A DNA stretch of 6,317 nt from Acidimicrobiia bacterium (GCA_016462055.1 JAEMTX010000107.1:1-6317); one strand, 5' to 3'. Positions 1-5,912 are shown, counted from the first letter of the stretch. Notes: generated from the letters alone by a model not told the origin. Made by a program: numbers and translations.

Positions 1-854
1 ACATGCTCGACGTTGCCGCATCGTTTGTTGCCCTCAAGCAGAACGGCTACATCATTCCGCGGCCCCACCCCACGCTTGTCACTCGCCGCGTGCTTGTCAT
101 GGAACGTCTTTCCGGCTTCAACTTCGATGATGTTGAGTCAATGCGTGATGCGGGTGTCGACACGCACGAAGTCGTACGCACCGGAATGATCGGATTTATG
201 GAAGGCGCGATCATCGAGGGAATTTTCCACGGTGACCTTCATGGCGGAAACCTCTTTGTGCTTCCTGATGGAAAAGTCGCGCTCCTCGACTTCGGCATTA
301 CGGGCCGCATGGATGAGCGTCAAAGGCGCGCCTTCTTGCGACTGATGCTCGGCGCCACTGTCAACGACGTCCACATGCAGATCTCGGCACTATGCGATCT
401 CGGAGCGCTTCCATCTGACACCGACATTGATGCGGTTATCAAAGACCTCGGGCTTGACGGCCCGGGCATCGACCCCACCTCTGCTGATCCCGACGAAATG
501 ATCAAAGAAGTGCAGAAGATCGTAAAGATGCTTCTGGGATACGGCGCACGCATGCCCAAAGAACTCATGCTCTATGTGAAAAATCTCATGTTCCTCGACG
601 GCGCTATTTCGCGGCTCGCACCCGATCTCGACATCTTCGCCGAGATCACGCAAATCTCGATGTACTTCGTACAGACCCACGGGGAAAAACTGTTCGCTGA
701 AGTTGGCTTCGATCCTTCCGCCTTTGAAATCGATCTCACCGGCGTGAAAGACAGCATCGGACTCGATCGATCGGTTGATCGATTCACCTATCGCGATCTT
801 CAAGAACGCCGCGAACTCATCAAAACTCGATTCGAAAAGCGCGGAGTCAACTAG
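1..854 (+). CDS. ABC1/UbiB (AarF)-family atypical kinase, C-terminal part (5' truncated)
   Basis: The reading frame is already open at the left edge (first whole codon at base 3) and ends with TAG at 852-854. The first Met is probably internal: family members are usually about 450-550 residues, and the partial codon ending in AC fits the family's Asn before Met-Leu-Asp. Numbering from that Met, the protein has the ABC1 signature VLVMERLSG (31-38), the kinase-like catalytic motif HGDLHGGN (76-83) and the metal-binding LDFG (95-98). The N-terminal KxGQ region of the family lies outside the window. Known members are atypical kinases/ATPases linked to ubiquinone or other isoprenoid-lipid metabolism; the substrate here cannot be told. 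The C-terminal ~180 residues are largely helical, ending in a charged tail (RRELIKTRFEKR). nucS follows 26 bp downstream on the same strand, so read-through is plausible, but no functional link is implied. Confidence 0.9.
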   Translation, partial: MLDVAASFVALKQNGYIIPRPHPTLVTRRVLVMERLSGFNFDDVESMRDAGVDTHEVVRTGMIGFMEGAIIEGIFHGDLHGGNLFVLPDGKVALLDFGITGRMDERQRRAFLRLMLGATVNDVHMQISALCDLGALPSDTDIDAVIKDLGLDGPGIDPTSADPDEMIKEVQKIVKMLLGYGARMPKELMLYVKNLMFLDGAISRLAPDLDIFAEITQISMYFVQTHGEKLFAEVGFDPSAFEIDLTGVKDSIGLDRSVDRFTYRDLQERRELIKTRFEKRGVN

Positions 855-865
855 CTCAGTGCGCC

Positions 866-871
866 TACGAT
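866..871 (+). promoter_or_regulatory. candidate -10 hexamer before nucS
   Basis: TACGAT fits the actinobacterial TAnnnT -10 consensus and lies 9 nt before the nucS ATG. No convincing -35 hexamer is visible 16-19 bp upstream, and there is no purine-rich Shine-Dalgarno sequence before the ATG. A start at or just before the ATG (leaderless or nearly so) would fit. This is a weak pattern match. Confidence 0.3.
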
Positions 872-880
872 GACGCTCTC

Positions 881-1540
881 ATGCGTCTCGTCATCGCCAC
901 CTGTTCTGTCGACTACGCCGGTCGGTTGTCAGCCCACCTGCCACTAGCGACTCGACTCATCATGGTGAAGGCCGATGGTTGCGTGGCTATTCACTCCGAC
1001 GGGGGCGCGTACAAACCACTCAACTGGATGAACGCGCCGAATCGCATTTCTGAAGAAGACGGCCGTTGGCTCATCACCAACCCCAAGGGTGAAGTCCTCA
1101 CCATCACCCTCGTTGAGGTGCATCACGATTCCGCCCACGAGCTCGGTGACGACCCAGGCCTACAGAAGGATGGCGTCGAAGCACACCTGCAGGAACTGCT
1201 CGCTGCGAATCCAACGGCCATTGCCGACGATTTACGCCTCATTAAGCGTGAGTACTTCACCGACATCGGCCCCGTGGATTTGTTATGCCGCGATGCCGAC
1301 GGACGTACCGTCGCTATCGAGATCAAGCGAAGAGGCGAAATCGACGGTGTCGAACAACTCGCGCGCTACCTCGAACGCATGGACCTCGACGAAGATGTGA
1401 AACCCGTGCGCGGAATTTTCGTGGCCCAAAGCATCAAGCCTCAGGCGCGAGTCTTAGCTGAAGCACGGGGCATTGAATGTGTTGAGATCGATTACGACCA
1501 ACTGCGCGGCATAGAAACCGACGAGTTGCGCCTGTTTTAG
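881..1540 (+). CDS. nucS: mismatch-specific endonuclease NucS/EndoMS
   Basis: A complete 219-residue protein, normal for actinobacterial NucS. The family cleaves both strands around G-T, G-G and T-T mismatches and provides mismatch repair in organisms without MutS/MutL. The N-terminal DNA-binding/dimerisation half starts MRLVIATCSVDYAGRL and contains the family-typical SDGGAYKPLNWM stretch (39-50). The C-terminal RecB-like nuclease domain has Glu100, Asp133 (GPVDLL), Glu147-Ile-Lys149 and Gln159 (GVEQL), matching the catalytic E/D/ExK/Q set. The last residues, DELRLF, resemble a sliding-clamp-binding peptide, consistent with the known stimulation of actinobacterial EndoMS by the beta clamp. 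The ATG at 881 is chosen because MRLVIA is the family N-terminus. No Shine-Dalgarno sequence is evident. The gene converges on the MaoC gene with 10 bp between stop codons and no visible terminator. Confidence 0.96.
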   Translation: MRLVIATCSVDYAGRLSAHLPLATRLIMVKADGCVAIHSDGGAYKPLNWMNAPNRISEEDGRWLITNPKGEVLTITLVEVHHDSAHELGDDPGLQKDGVEAHLQELLAANPTAIADDLRLIKREYFTDIGPVDLLCRDADGRTVAIEIKRRGEIDGVEQLARYLERMDLDEDVKPVRGIFVAQSIKPQARVLAEARGIECVEIDYDQLRGIETDELRLF

Positions 1541-1550
1541 AGCCAGTACG

Positions 1551-2399
1551 TCACGCGTCGAACGTGTGGCGGCCACCCACCAGCACGACACGACCATCTT
1601 CGCCGCGAGTCTGAAAGATGCATTCGCCGGCACCTTCGGTCCACATCTCGATGGTGAGTTCTTCGCCCGGAAATACCGGCGAGGCGAAGCGTCCTTCCAT
1701 TGAACGGAACTTGGCCGGGTCGGACCCGCACATTGTGTGCAACAGCGCACGGCCGGTAAAACCATAGGTGCAAAGGCCGTGAAGGATTGGTCGATCGAAC
1801 CCGGCAAGGGCGGCGAACCACGGATCGGAATGCAACGGATTGCGATCGCCGGACAAGCGGTAGGTCAGCGCTTGATCGGGACGCACTCGATAGGACTCCG
1901 AATGGTCGGCAGTGCGATCAGGAGCAGCGTTGCGATCACCAGAAGGACCGCGGTCGCCGCCCCATCCGCCTTCACCGCGAATGAAAATCGCAGAGCCAAC
2001 CGTCAGCAGCAGTTCGCCGGTTGCGTTGTCGACACATTCGCCTTCAACAGCAACGACAGCGCCTGAGCCCTTGTCGTAAATGCCAACGATCTTGCCGGTT
2101 GCAGTCAGTGAACCTTCCACCGGAATTTCACGATGCTGCACGAACGACTGCTCACCATGCACGAGCATCGCAAAGTCGAATGAACCGATTGCACTGATCG
2201 CGCCGCTTGCTCCCGCACCAATGACCGCAGCCATTGTGGGCAGCACGCGTTGCGGCACGTCATGACTGTTCTCGGTCGTGAACGCGAGTTCATTGATACC
2301 TGCACCCACACCAACGGCGTAGAGCAGCGCGTCCTTTGAGTTCCATGAATGAACAATCGGCGAACCGGTTGCACCAACGACATCGTGATTGATGGGCAT
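1551..2399 (-). CDS. MaoC-family (R)-specific enoyl-CoA hydratase (hydratase 2, double hotdog)
   Basis: A 282-residue protein with two hotdog domains, the usual size for eukaryotic-type hydratase 2 and its actinobacterial relatives. The enzyme adds water to trans-2-enoyl-CoA to give (3R)-hydroxyacyl-CoA. The N-terminal domain (about 1-140) begins with an acyl-binding region (ALLYAVGVGAG, 24-34) and lacks the catalytic motif. The C-terminal domain carries the hydratase 2 signature YRLSGDRNPLHSDP (180-193), with catalytic Asp185 and His190, followed by GFDRPILHGLCTYGF (200-214). A Gly/Asp/Arg-rich linker (about 141-170) joins the domains. The ATG is 8 bp after the SDR stop codon and is preceded by AGGA with 6-nt spacing, so the genes are almost certainly cotranscribed and probably translationally coupled. 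With its neighbour it reproduces the MFE-2 arrangement. The closest functional analogues are probably the Hsd4B/ChsH3 type in mycobacteria, but the substrate is unproven. Confidence 0.92.
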   Translation of the reverse strand: MPINHDVVGATGSPIVHSWNSKDALLYAVGVGAGINELAFTTENSHDVPQRVLPTMAAVIGAGASGAISAIGSFDFAMLVHGEQSFVQHREIPVEGSLTATGKIVGIYDKGSGAVVAVEGECVDNATGELLLTVGSAIFIRGEGGWGGDRGPSGDRNAAPDRTADHSESYRVRPDQALTYRLSGDRNPLHSDPWFAALAGFDRPILHGLCTYGFTGRALLHTMCGSDPAKFRSMEGRFASPVFPGEELTIEMWTEGAGECIFQTRGEDGRVVLVGGRHTFDA

Positions 2400-2405
2400 G
2401 AAGTG

Positions 2406-2412
2406 TCCTACT
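2406..2412 (-). promoter_or_regulatory. ribosome binding site overlapping the SDR stop codon
   Basis: On the minus strand AGTAGGA contains an AGGA core 6 nt before the MaoC ATG and includes the TAG stop of the upstream SDR. The overlap suggests termination-reinitiation coupling between the two enzymes. Confidence 0.6.
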
Positions 2413-3310
2413 TCCGATCGAGACCGAGCATGTCGGCGTTGGGACGAGCCTTGCCCATGAGTTCTTCAACAAGCGGGCCAACGGCAGAAGGATCGAGAGT
2501 GTTGGTGACCTTTGGTCCTTGGTGCCAGCTTTCGCTGATGGCAAGAAGTTCTCCGCGAACATCGAACACTCGACCAGTGACCTCGGAGGATTCTTCGCTC
2601 GCCAACCACACCGCTATCGGTGAAATCCACTTGGTCGACATTGCTTCCTTCACTTCTTCAGGAGCATCACCAAGACCGAGGTCAGCAGTAAGCCGCGTAA
2701 ACGCAGCAGGAGCAATCGCGTTCACGGTGACGCCGTAGCGACCGAGTTCGTCGGCGGCGATGATCGTGAACGATGCGATACCGCCCTTAGCGGCGCCGTA
2801 GTTGGTCTGGCCGATGTTGCCGTAGATGCCAGAGGGCGATGTCGTATTGATGATGCGGGCACTGTTCGTTTCGCCCGCCTTCGAACGATCACGCCAATAG
2901 GCCGCAGCAAAATGCGAGGGACCAGCGGTGCCCTTGAGATGCACCTTGATGACGGCATCCCATTCGGCTTCGCTCATGTTCGTGAGCATGCGGTCACGGA
3001 GAATGCCCGCGTTGTTGATGAGAACGTCGAGCCCACCAAATGTGGTGATGGCCTGATTGATGAGGCGTTCTGCGCCCGTCCATTCGCTGATGTCGTCGGT
3101 ATTGGCAACGGCTTGTCCGCCAGCAGCAACAATTTCGTCGACTACTTCTTGCGCGGGACCTTTGTCGACACCGGTGCCGTCACGCGAGCCGCCAAGATCG
3201 TTGACGACAACCTTTGCTCCCTCGGCGGCGAGCATCAGCGCGTAATCACGGCCGATTCCTCGACCAGCACCCGTGATGATGCATACCCGACCTTCACACA
3301 GTCCTGCCAC
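2408..3310 (-). CDS. SDR-family (3R)-hydroxyacyl-CoA dehydrogenase, HSD17B4/Hsd4A-like
   Basis: A 300-residue classical short-chain dehydrogenase using the GTG start at 3308-3310. That start has AAGGAG at 8-nt spacing and gives the N-terminus MAGLCEGRVCIITGAG, as in relatives; the reading frame also extends to a TTG at 3334, which lacks such a site. From the GTG, the cofactor motif TGAGRGIG is at 13-20, NDLGG at 37-41 (NAD preference is likely), NNAG at 99-102 and the triad Ser158-Tyr171-Lys175 lies within SPSGIYGNIGQTNYGAAK. The SGIYGN and GQxNY pattern and the ~90-residue C-terminal extension resemble the dehydrogenase domain of peroxisomal MFE-2. The predicted reaction is oxidation of (3R)-hydroxyacyl-CoA to 3-ketoacyl-CoA, the step after the hydratase encoded 8 bp downstream. 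Related mycobacterial Hsd4A also oxidises 17-hydroxysteroids; whether this one does cannot be read from sequence. Confidence 0.92.
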   Translation of the reverse strand: MAGLCEGRVCIITGAGRGIGRDYALMLAAEGAKVVVNDLGGSRDGTGVDKGPAQEVVDEIVAAGGQAVANTDDISEWTGAERLINQAITTFGGLDVLINNAGILRDRMLTNMSEAEWDAVIKVHLKGTAGPSHFAAAYWRDRSKAGETNSARIINTTSPSGIYGNIGQTNYGAAKGGIASFTIIAADELGRYGVTVNAIAPAAFTRLTADLGLGDAPEEVKEAMSTKWISPIAVWLASEESSEVTGRVFDVRGELLAISESWHQGPKVTNTLDPSAVGPLVEELMGKARPNADMLGLDRK

Positions 3311-3318
3311 GACGACAT

Positions 3319-3324
3319 CTCCTT
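3319..3324 (-). promoter_or_regulatory. Shine-Dalgarno deciding the SDR start
   Basis: Minus-strand AAGGAG stands 8 nt before the GTG at 3308-3310. It lies inside the longer reading frame that begins at TTG 3334, so it favours the shorter, 300-residue protein. Confidence 0.7.
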
Positions 3325-3378
3325 GGTTCACCAATTCATCTGAAGCGCCGATTGTGGCACGACCGATTCAGGGCCGCC

Positions 3379-3391
3379 GCAGTGACACTGC
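3379..3391. repeat. 13-bp palindrome, possible operator
   Basis: GCAGTG-A-CACTGC is a perfect inverted repeat with a single central base. It lies about 70 bp upstream of the SDR start and about 80 bp upstream of rmuC. Size and position suit a dimeric repressor site, but no regulator is encoded nearby. Confidence 0.4.
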
Positions 3392-3398
3392 CGATACG

Positions 3399-3443
3399 GC
3401 GCCTAGAGGGCCCTAGGAGCGCCTCTAGGCCCCCAAAGCGCCT
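3399..3443. repeat. CTAG-rich inverted and direct repeat cluster
   Basis: A 9-bp perfect inverted repeat, GCCTAGAGG (3401-3409) and CCTCTAGGC (3422-3430), encloses a 12-nt loop that itself contains the palindrome CCTAGG. Overlaid on this, GCGCCT occurs three times, at 3399, 3419 and 3438, so spaced 20 and 19 bp; the first two copies continue alike (nnAGGGCCC and nnAGGCCC). No T-run follows on either strand and no gene ends here, so it is not a normal intrinsic terminator. Confidence 0.6.
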
Positions 3444-3458
3444 GTCACACCCAATCTG

Positions 3459-3464
3459 TACGTT
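3459..3464 (+). promoter_or_regulatory. candidate -10 hexamer before rmuC
   Basis: TACGTT fits TAnnnT and ends 8 nt before the rmuC ATG. No clear -35 is seen. The purine stretch GAGAGG (3465-3470) leaves only 2 nt to the ATG, too close for a normal Shine-Dalgarno, so a leaderless transcript is plausible. Confidence 0.3.
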
Positions 3465-3472
3465 GAGAGGTT

Positions 3473-4684
3473 ATGACCGCTCTACTGCCTGTCCTAACCC
3501 TCCTCATCGGCCTCGCCATCGGCGCGTTGGTCGGCATCCGACTCGCGTCGCGTTCATCAGGCACCGAGCGACTCGATATCGACCGCGCTCGGGACCTCAC
3601 CGATGCCGCTCTCGCTGCGGCCCTCGAACGTTTGGCCGAAAGCAACGCCCGAGCGCAACAAGCCACTGCCGACCGGGCAGCTTCCGATGCCAGTCGTCAG
3701 GAAAAAACCGTCCACGATCTGGTGACTCCCATCGACGAAAACCTTCGGCGGCTCACCGACAAACTCGCGGAGCTCGAGCGAAACCGTTCAGTCGAATCCA
3801 CTCAGTTGCACGGCACCATCACGAACCTCACAACCTTAACAACCACTTTGCAACGCGAGACCCACACGCTCGCAACGGCCATGAAAGATAATAAGGTTCG
3901 CGGCAACTGGGGCGAACTCCAACTCAAACGAGTTGTCGAACTCGCCGGCATGATCGAACATTGCGATTTTGACCAGCAACAACACGTGACTGGCGACGAT
4001 GGCTCTGGTCGACCTGACTTGATCGTCCGACTGCCTCAAGAACGAACGGTAGTCGTCGATTCCAAAGTTCCAATGTCCGCTTATATCAACGCTATTAATT
4101 CTGAAGATGATGCGACACGCCGCGTGTTCCTCAATGACCACGCACGCGATGTCATGGCCCATGTCGATGCCCTAGCGAAACGCAATTATCCCGATCTCGT
4201 CGACGGAGCGCTTGACTTCGTTGTGATGTTCGTCCCTGGCGATACCTATCTCGCCGCTGCCTTTGAGACTCGGCCCACGTTTTTCGAAGACGCGATTTCA
4301 AAAGGGGTATTCCCTGCATCGCCAGGAACACTCATCGCGCTCCTGCGCGCCATTGCCTATGGGTGGCAACAAGATCGACTCACCAAGTTCGCCGAGGAGA
4401 TCCAAATCCTTGGCGCCGATATGCACGATCGACTCGTCACCTTCTCCGACAGTCTGGACAAAGTCGGGGTTGCTCTTACCAGCGCAACGAAGAACTACAA
4501 CGCCGCCGTCGGGTCTCTCGAAGGCCGCGTACTGGTCACCGCCCGCAAGTTCAAAGAAAAAGGCGTGCAAACTTCAAAGGAACTCGGCGCACCCCGACAG
4601 GTCGAGGAAGCCACTCGAACCTTCTCTGCCCCCGAACTGCAAACTGAGGCTCAATCCGGCCCGCCCGAACAAAATCCCTTCTGA
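3473..4684 (+). CDS. rmuC: DNA recombination protein RmuC
   Basis: A complete 403-residue protein of the RmuC family, whose E. coli member limits recombination at inverted repeats and is predicted to be nuclease-like. Residues 3-22 form one hydrophobic, probably membrane-anchoring segment. Residues about 31-140 are helical with coiled-coil character (repeated Ala/Leu/Glu/Arg heptads). The conserved core starts at GNWGELQLKRVVELAGM (144-160), continues with RPDLIVRLP (180-188) and VVVDSKVPMSAY (193-204), a PD-(D/E)xK-like arrangement with Asp182, Asp196 and Lys198, then FVPGDTYLAAAF (253-264) and PGTLIALLRAIAYGW (284-298). The C-terminal 30 residues are a variable, Pro/Glu-rich tail. The stop is 38 bp before the desaturase ATG, which has its own apparent regulatory site. 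There is no partner gene, and the link to its neighbours is unclear. Confidence 0.94.
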   Translation: MTALLPVLTLLIGLAIGALVGIRLASRSSGTERLDIDRARDLTDAALAAALERLAESNARAQQATADRAASDASRQEKTVHDLVTPIDENLRRLTDKLAELERNRSVESTQLHGTITNLTTLTTTLQRETHTLATAMKDNKVRGNWGELQLKRVVELAGMIEHCDFDQQQHVTGDDGSGRPDLIVRLPQERTVVVDSKVPMSAYINAINSEDDATRRVFLNDHARDVMAHVDALAKRNYPDLVDGALDFVVMFVPGDTYLAAAFETRPTFFEDAISKGVFPASPGTLIALLRAIAYGWQQDRLTKFAEEIQILGADMHDRLVTFSDSLDKVGVALTSATKNYNAAVGSLEGRVLVTARKFKEKGVQTSKELGAPRQVEEATRTFSAPELQTEAQSGPPEQNPF

Positions 4685-4695
4685 ACCCCTCTTGC

Positions 4696-4713
4696 CTACC
4701 GACCGGTCGGTAG
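4696..4713. promoter_or_regulatory. perfect 18-bp palindrome, TetR-type operator
   Basis: CTACCGACCGGTCGGTAG is identical to its reverse complement over 18 bp. This ACCGACCGGTCGGT type of symmetry is typical of TetR-family operators in Actinobacteria. It lies 9 bp before the desaturase ATG and its last three bases are the first three of the candidate -10 hexamer TAGACT, so a bound dimer would block the promoter. No TetR gene is in the window. Confidence 0.75.
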
Positions 4714-4716
4714 ACT
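4711..4716 (+). promoter_or_regulatory. candidate -10 hexamer of the desaturase gene
   Basis: TAGACT fits TAnnnT with 6 nt to the ATG at 4723, the spacing expected if transcription starts on the A of the start codon. There is no Shine-Dalgarno sequence in the C-rich GGCCCC before the ATG, which supports a leaderless mRNA. A -35 hexamer is not clear (TTGCCT at 4692 is too close). Confidence 0.4.
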
Positions 4717-4722
4717 GGCCCC

Positions 4723-5865
4723 ATGTCAATCGAAGAACTTCAAATCGATACCCCCGACATCGATTCAGAAAACCCTCAAAAAGGGTCTGAGCGCTCAGAA
4801 AAGGGCTCCCTGAAGCCCGTTCTCGATGTCATCCCCGCCGCGGCCTACGACAACCCAACCTGGAAGGGTTTGGCCTACTTCGGCCGAGATCTGGTCATGT
4901 ACGGCCTGATCATCGCCGGGCTCATCATCGTTGACAATCCCTTCGCCGTCATTGCCCTATGGGTGCTGTCGGCCATGGTGGTCTCTGGCTTGTTCATCGT
5001 CGCCCACGATGCCGCCCACGGAGCCCTGTTTTCCTCCAAACGCCTCAATCGAGTCATCGGCACGATCGCCATGTTGCCGTCGTGGCATGTGTACGAGGGC
5101 TGGACCCTTGGCCACAATCGCATCCACCACGGCTACACCGTGCGCGAAGGATTTGACTTCGTCTGGCACCCCTACACCCCAGAGCAGTTCGCAGCCATGT
5201 CAACACTCGGTCGCCTGCGTCATCGTTTCGAGTGGTCATGGTTCGGTGCTGGTGCGTACTACTTGCGCGAAGTGTGGTGGCACAAGATGATCGTCGGCGC
5301 ACCACCTGCACGTTGGGCAAAAACCATTCGTCGCGACCGAATCATCGTTTGGTCATTTGTCGCCGTGGCGTCGCTTGCGCTCGGGCTCATCGGATGGGCG
5401 AATTACGGAGGCGTTGTCGGCATCCTTTGGATGATCCTCAAGGTGTTGGTTATTCCTTTCCTTGGCTTCAATTTCGTCATCGCTTCATTTGTGCACCTCC
5501 ATCACATCCAACCCAATATTCGTTGGTGGAAGCGTCGCGAATGGACCAAGTGGAACGGCCAGATGGAAGGAACCACTGTGCTCCGAGCTCGTTTCGGACT
5601 CAACTTCTTCTTCCACTGGATCATGGTGCATGTCCCCCACCACGTCGACATGCGCATCCCGATGTACAACCTCGAACTTGCGACCGACGCGATGAAAGAA
5701 GCCTTTCCCGGCACCATCCATGACGAACCACTTCGATTCATGGACTTCGTGCGCAATACCCGCGTGTGCCGTCTGTATGACTTCGACGAGGGTCGCTGGT
5801 ACACCTACCGCGAGGCTGCGCAGCGCTCAGCCGCCGAGCAAGTTGCCGAACCTGCTGCTGCCTGA
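4723..5865 (+). CDS. membrane fatty-acid desaturase, DesA/omega-6 (delta-12)-like
   Basis: A complete 380-residue integral-membrane di-iron desaturase. Residues 1-42 are polar and probably cytosolic. Two hydrophobic segments (about 57-71 and 74-94) precede His box 1 HDAAH (95-99) and box 2 HNRIHH (131-136), which is followed by the DFVWHP stretch resembling DxxWxP of DesA-type enzymes. A second hydrophobic pair (about 208-226 and 231-257) leads to HLHH (258-261), and box 3 HVPHH (303-307) is followed by IPMYNLELA, very like the HIPHH...IPSYNLRLAH of cyanobacterial DesA. It probably introduces a double bond into acyl chains of membrane lipids, using oxygen and electrons from ferredoxin or a similar donor; no donor or reductase is encoded here. 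Regiospecificity cannot be read. Expression is probably controlled through the palindrome just upstream. Lineage-specific roles (carotenoid or other hydroxylase-like chemistry) are less likely. Confidence 0.9.
   Translation: MSIEELQIDTPDIDSENPQKGSERSEKGSLKPVLDVIPAAAYDNPTWKGLAYFGRDLVMYGLIIAGLIIVDNPFAVIALWVLSAMVVSGLFIVAHDAAHGALFSSKRLNRVIGTIAMLPSWHVYEGWTLGHNRIHHGYTVREGFDFVWHPYTPEQFAAMSTLGRLRHRFEWSWFGAGAYYLREVWWHKMIVGAPPARWAKTIRRDRIIVWSFVAVASLALGLIGWANYGGVVGILWMILKVLVIPFLGFNFVIASFVHLHHIQPNIRWWKRREWTKWNGQMEGTTVLRARFGLNFFFHWIMVHVPHHVDMRIPMYNLELATDAMKEAFPGTIHDEPLRFMDFVRNTRVCRLYDFDEGRWYTYREAAQRSAAEQVAEPAAA
4764..4805 (+). repeat. inverted and direct repeats at the start of the desaturase coding region
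   Basis: TCTGAGCGCTCAGA (4786-4799) is a perfect 14-bp palindrome. Just before it, TCAGA (4765-4769) and CCCT (4773-4776) can pair with AGGG-TCTGA (4782-4790) around a CAAAA loop with an AAA bulge. TCAGAAAA occurs twice (4765 and 4795). The two hairpins share the TCTGA arm and are mutually exclusive. The encoded peptide is a low-complexity linker (KGSERSEKGS), so chance or peptide bias is possible. Confidence 0.45.
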
Positions 5866-5912
5866 ATTCCGTTACCCGCTGCTCTCGGGCTCGTCATGAC
5901 GGAGTTTACGAG
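5866..5912. other. convergent intergenic spacer with weak dyad symmetry
   Basis: These 47 bp separate the stop codons of the desaturase and the CMD-family gene. There is a 10-bp palindrome CGTCATGACG (5892-5901) and a small nested dyad (CCGT 5869-5872 with ACGG 5899-5902, and CCCG 5875-5878 with CGGG 5886-5889). There is no T-run. It may work as a weak bidirectional terminator, but this is not convincing. Confidence 0.25.

Larger units (their letters stand above)
3311..3472. other. divergent intergenic region between SDR-MaoC operon and rmuC
   Basis: These 162 bp separate the divergent starts. From left to right they hold the SDR Shine-Dalgarno sequence, a 13-bp palindrome (3379-3391), a CTAG-rich repeat cluster (3399-3443) and a candidate rmuC -10 hexamer. 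No strong sigma-70-type promoter for the minus-strand operon could be identified. Nothing here looks coding: the frame opening at 3352 on the + strand is an out-of-frame shadow of rmuC. Confidence 0.7.

Noticed and set aside
764..784. Cluster of GATC/CGATCG palindromes near the end of the kinase gene
   Set aside because: Explained by repeated Asp-Arg codons in LDRSVDRF; no spacing or position suggesting a regulatory role.
390..803. 137-codon open frame on the - strand inside the ABC1 kinase gene
   Set aside because: Fully antisense to a gene with clear kinase motifs; no recognisable domain and typical of complementary-strand openness in GC-rich DNA.
3401..3430. Reading the CTAG-rich hairpin as a Rho-independent terminator
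   Set aside because: Both flanking genes start, rather than end, at this region and no T-tract follows the stem on either strand.
3352..3891. 179-codon + strand frame starting in the divergent intergenic region
   Set aside because: Arg/Pro/His-rich translation, overlaps the start of rmuC out of frame, and runs through the repeat cluster with no ribosome binding site.
4263..4790. 175-codon + strand frame spanning the rmuC end and desaturase start
   Set aside because: Out-of-frame shadow of two well-supported genes; Ser/Pro/Arg-rich with no domain.
5232..5723. 163-codon + strand frame within the desaturase
   Set aside because: Shadow frame; the desaturase frame has all His boxes intact.
5869..5902. 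Intrinsic terminator between the convergent desaturase and CMD genes
   Set aside because: Only 4-bp stems in a nested dyad and no T-run on either strand; kept only as a low-confidence spacer note.
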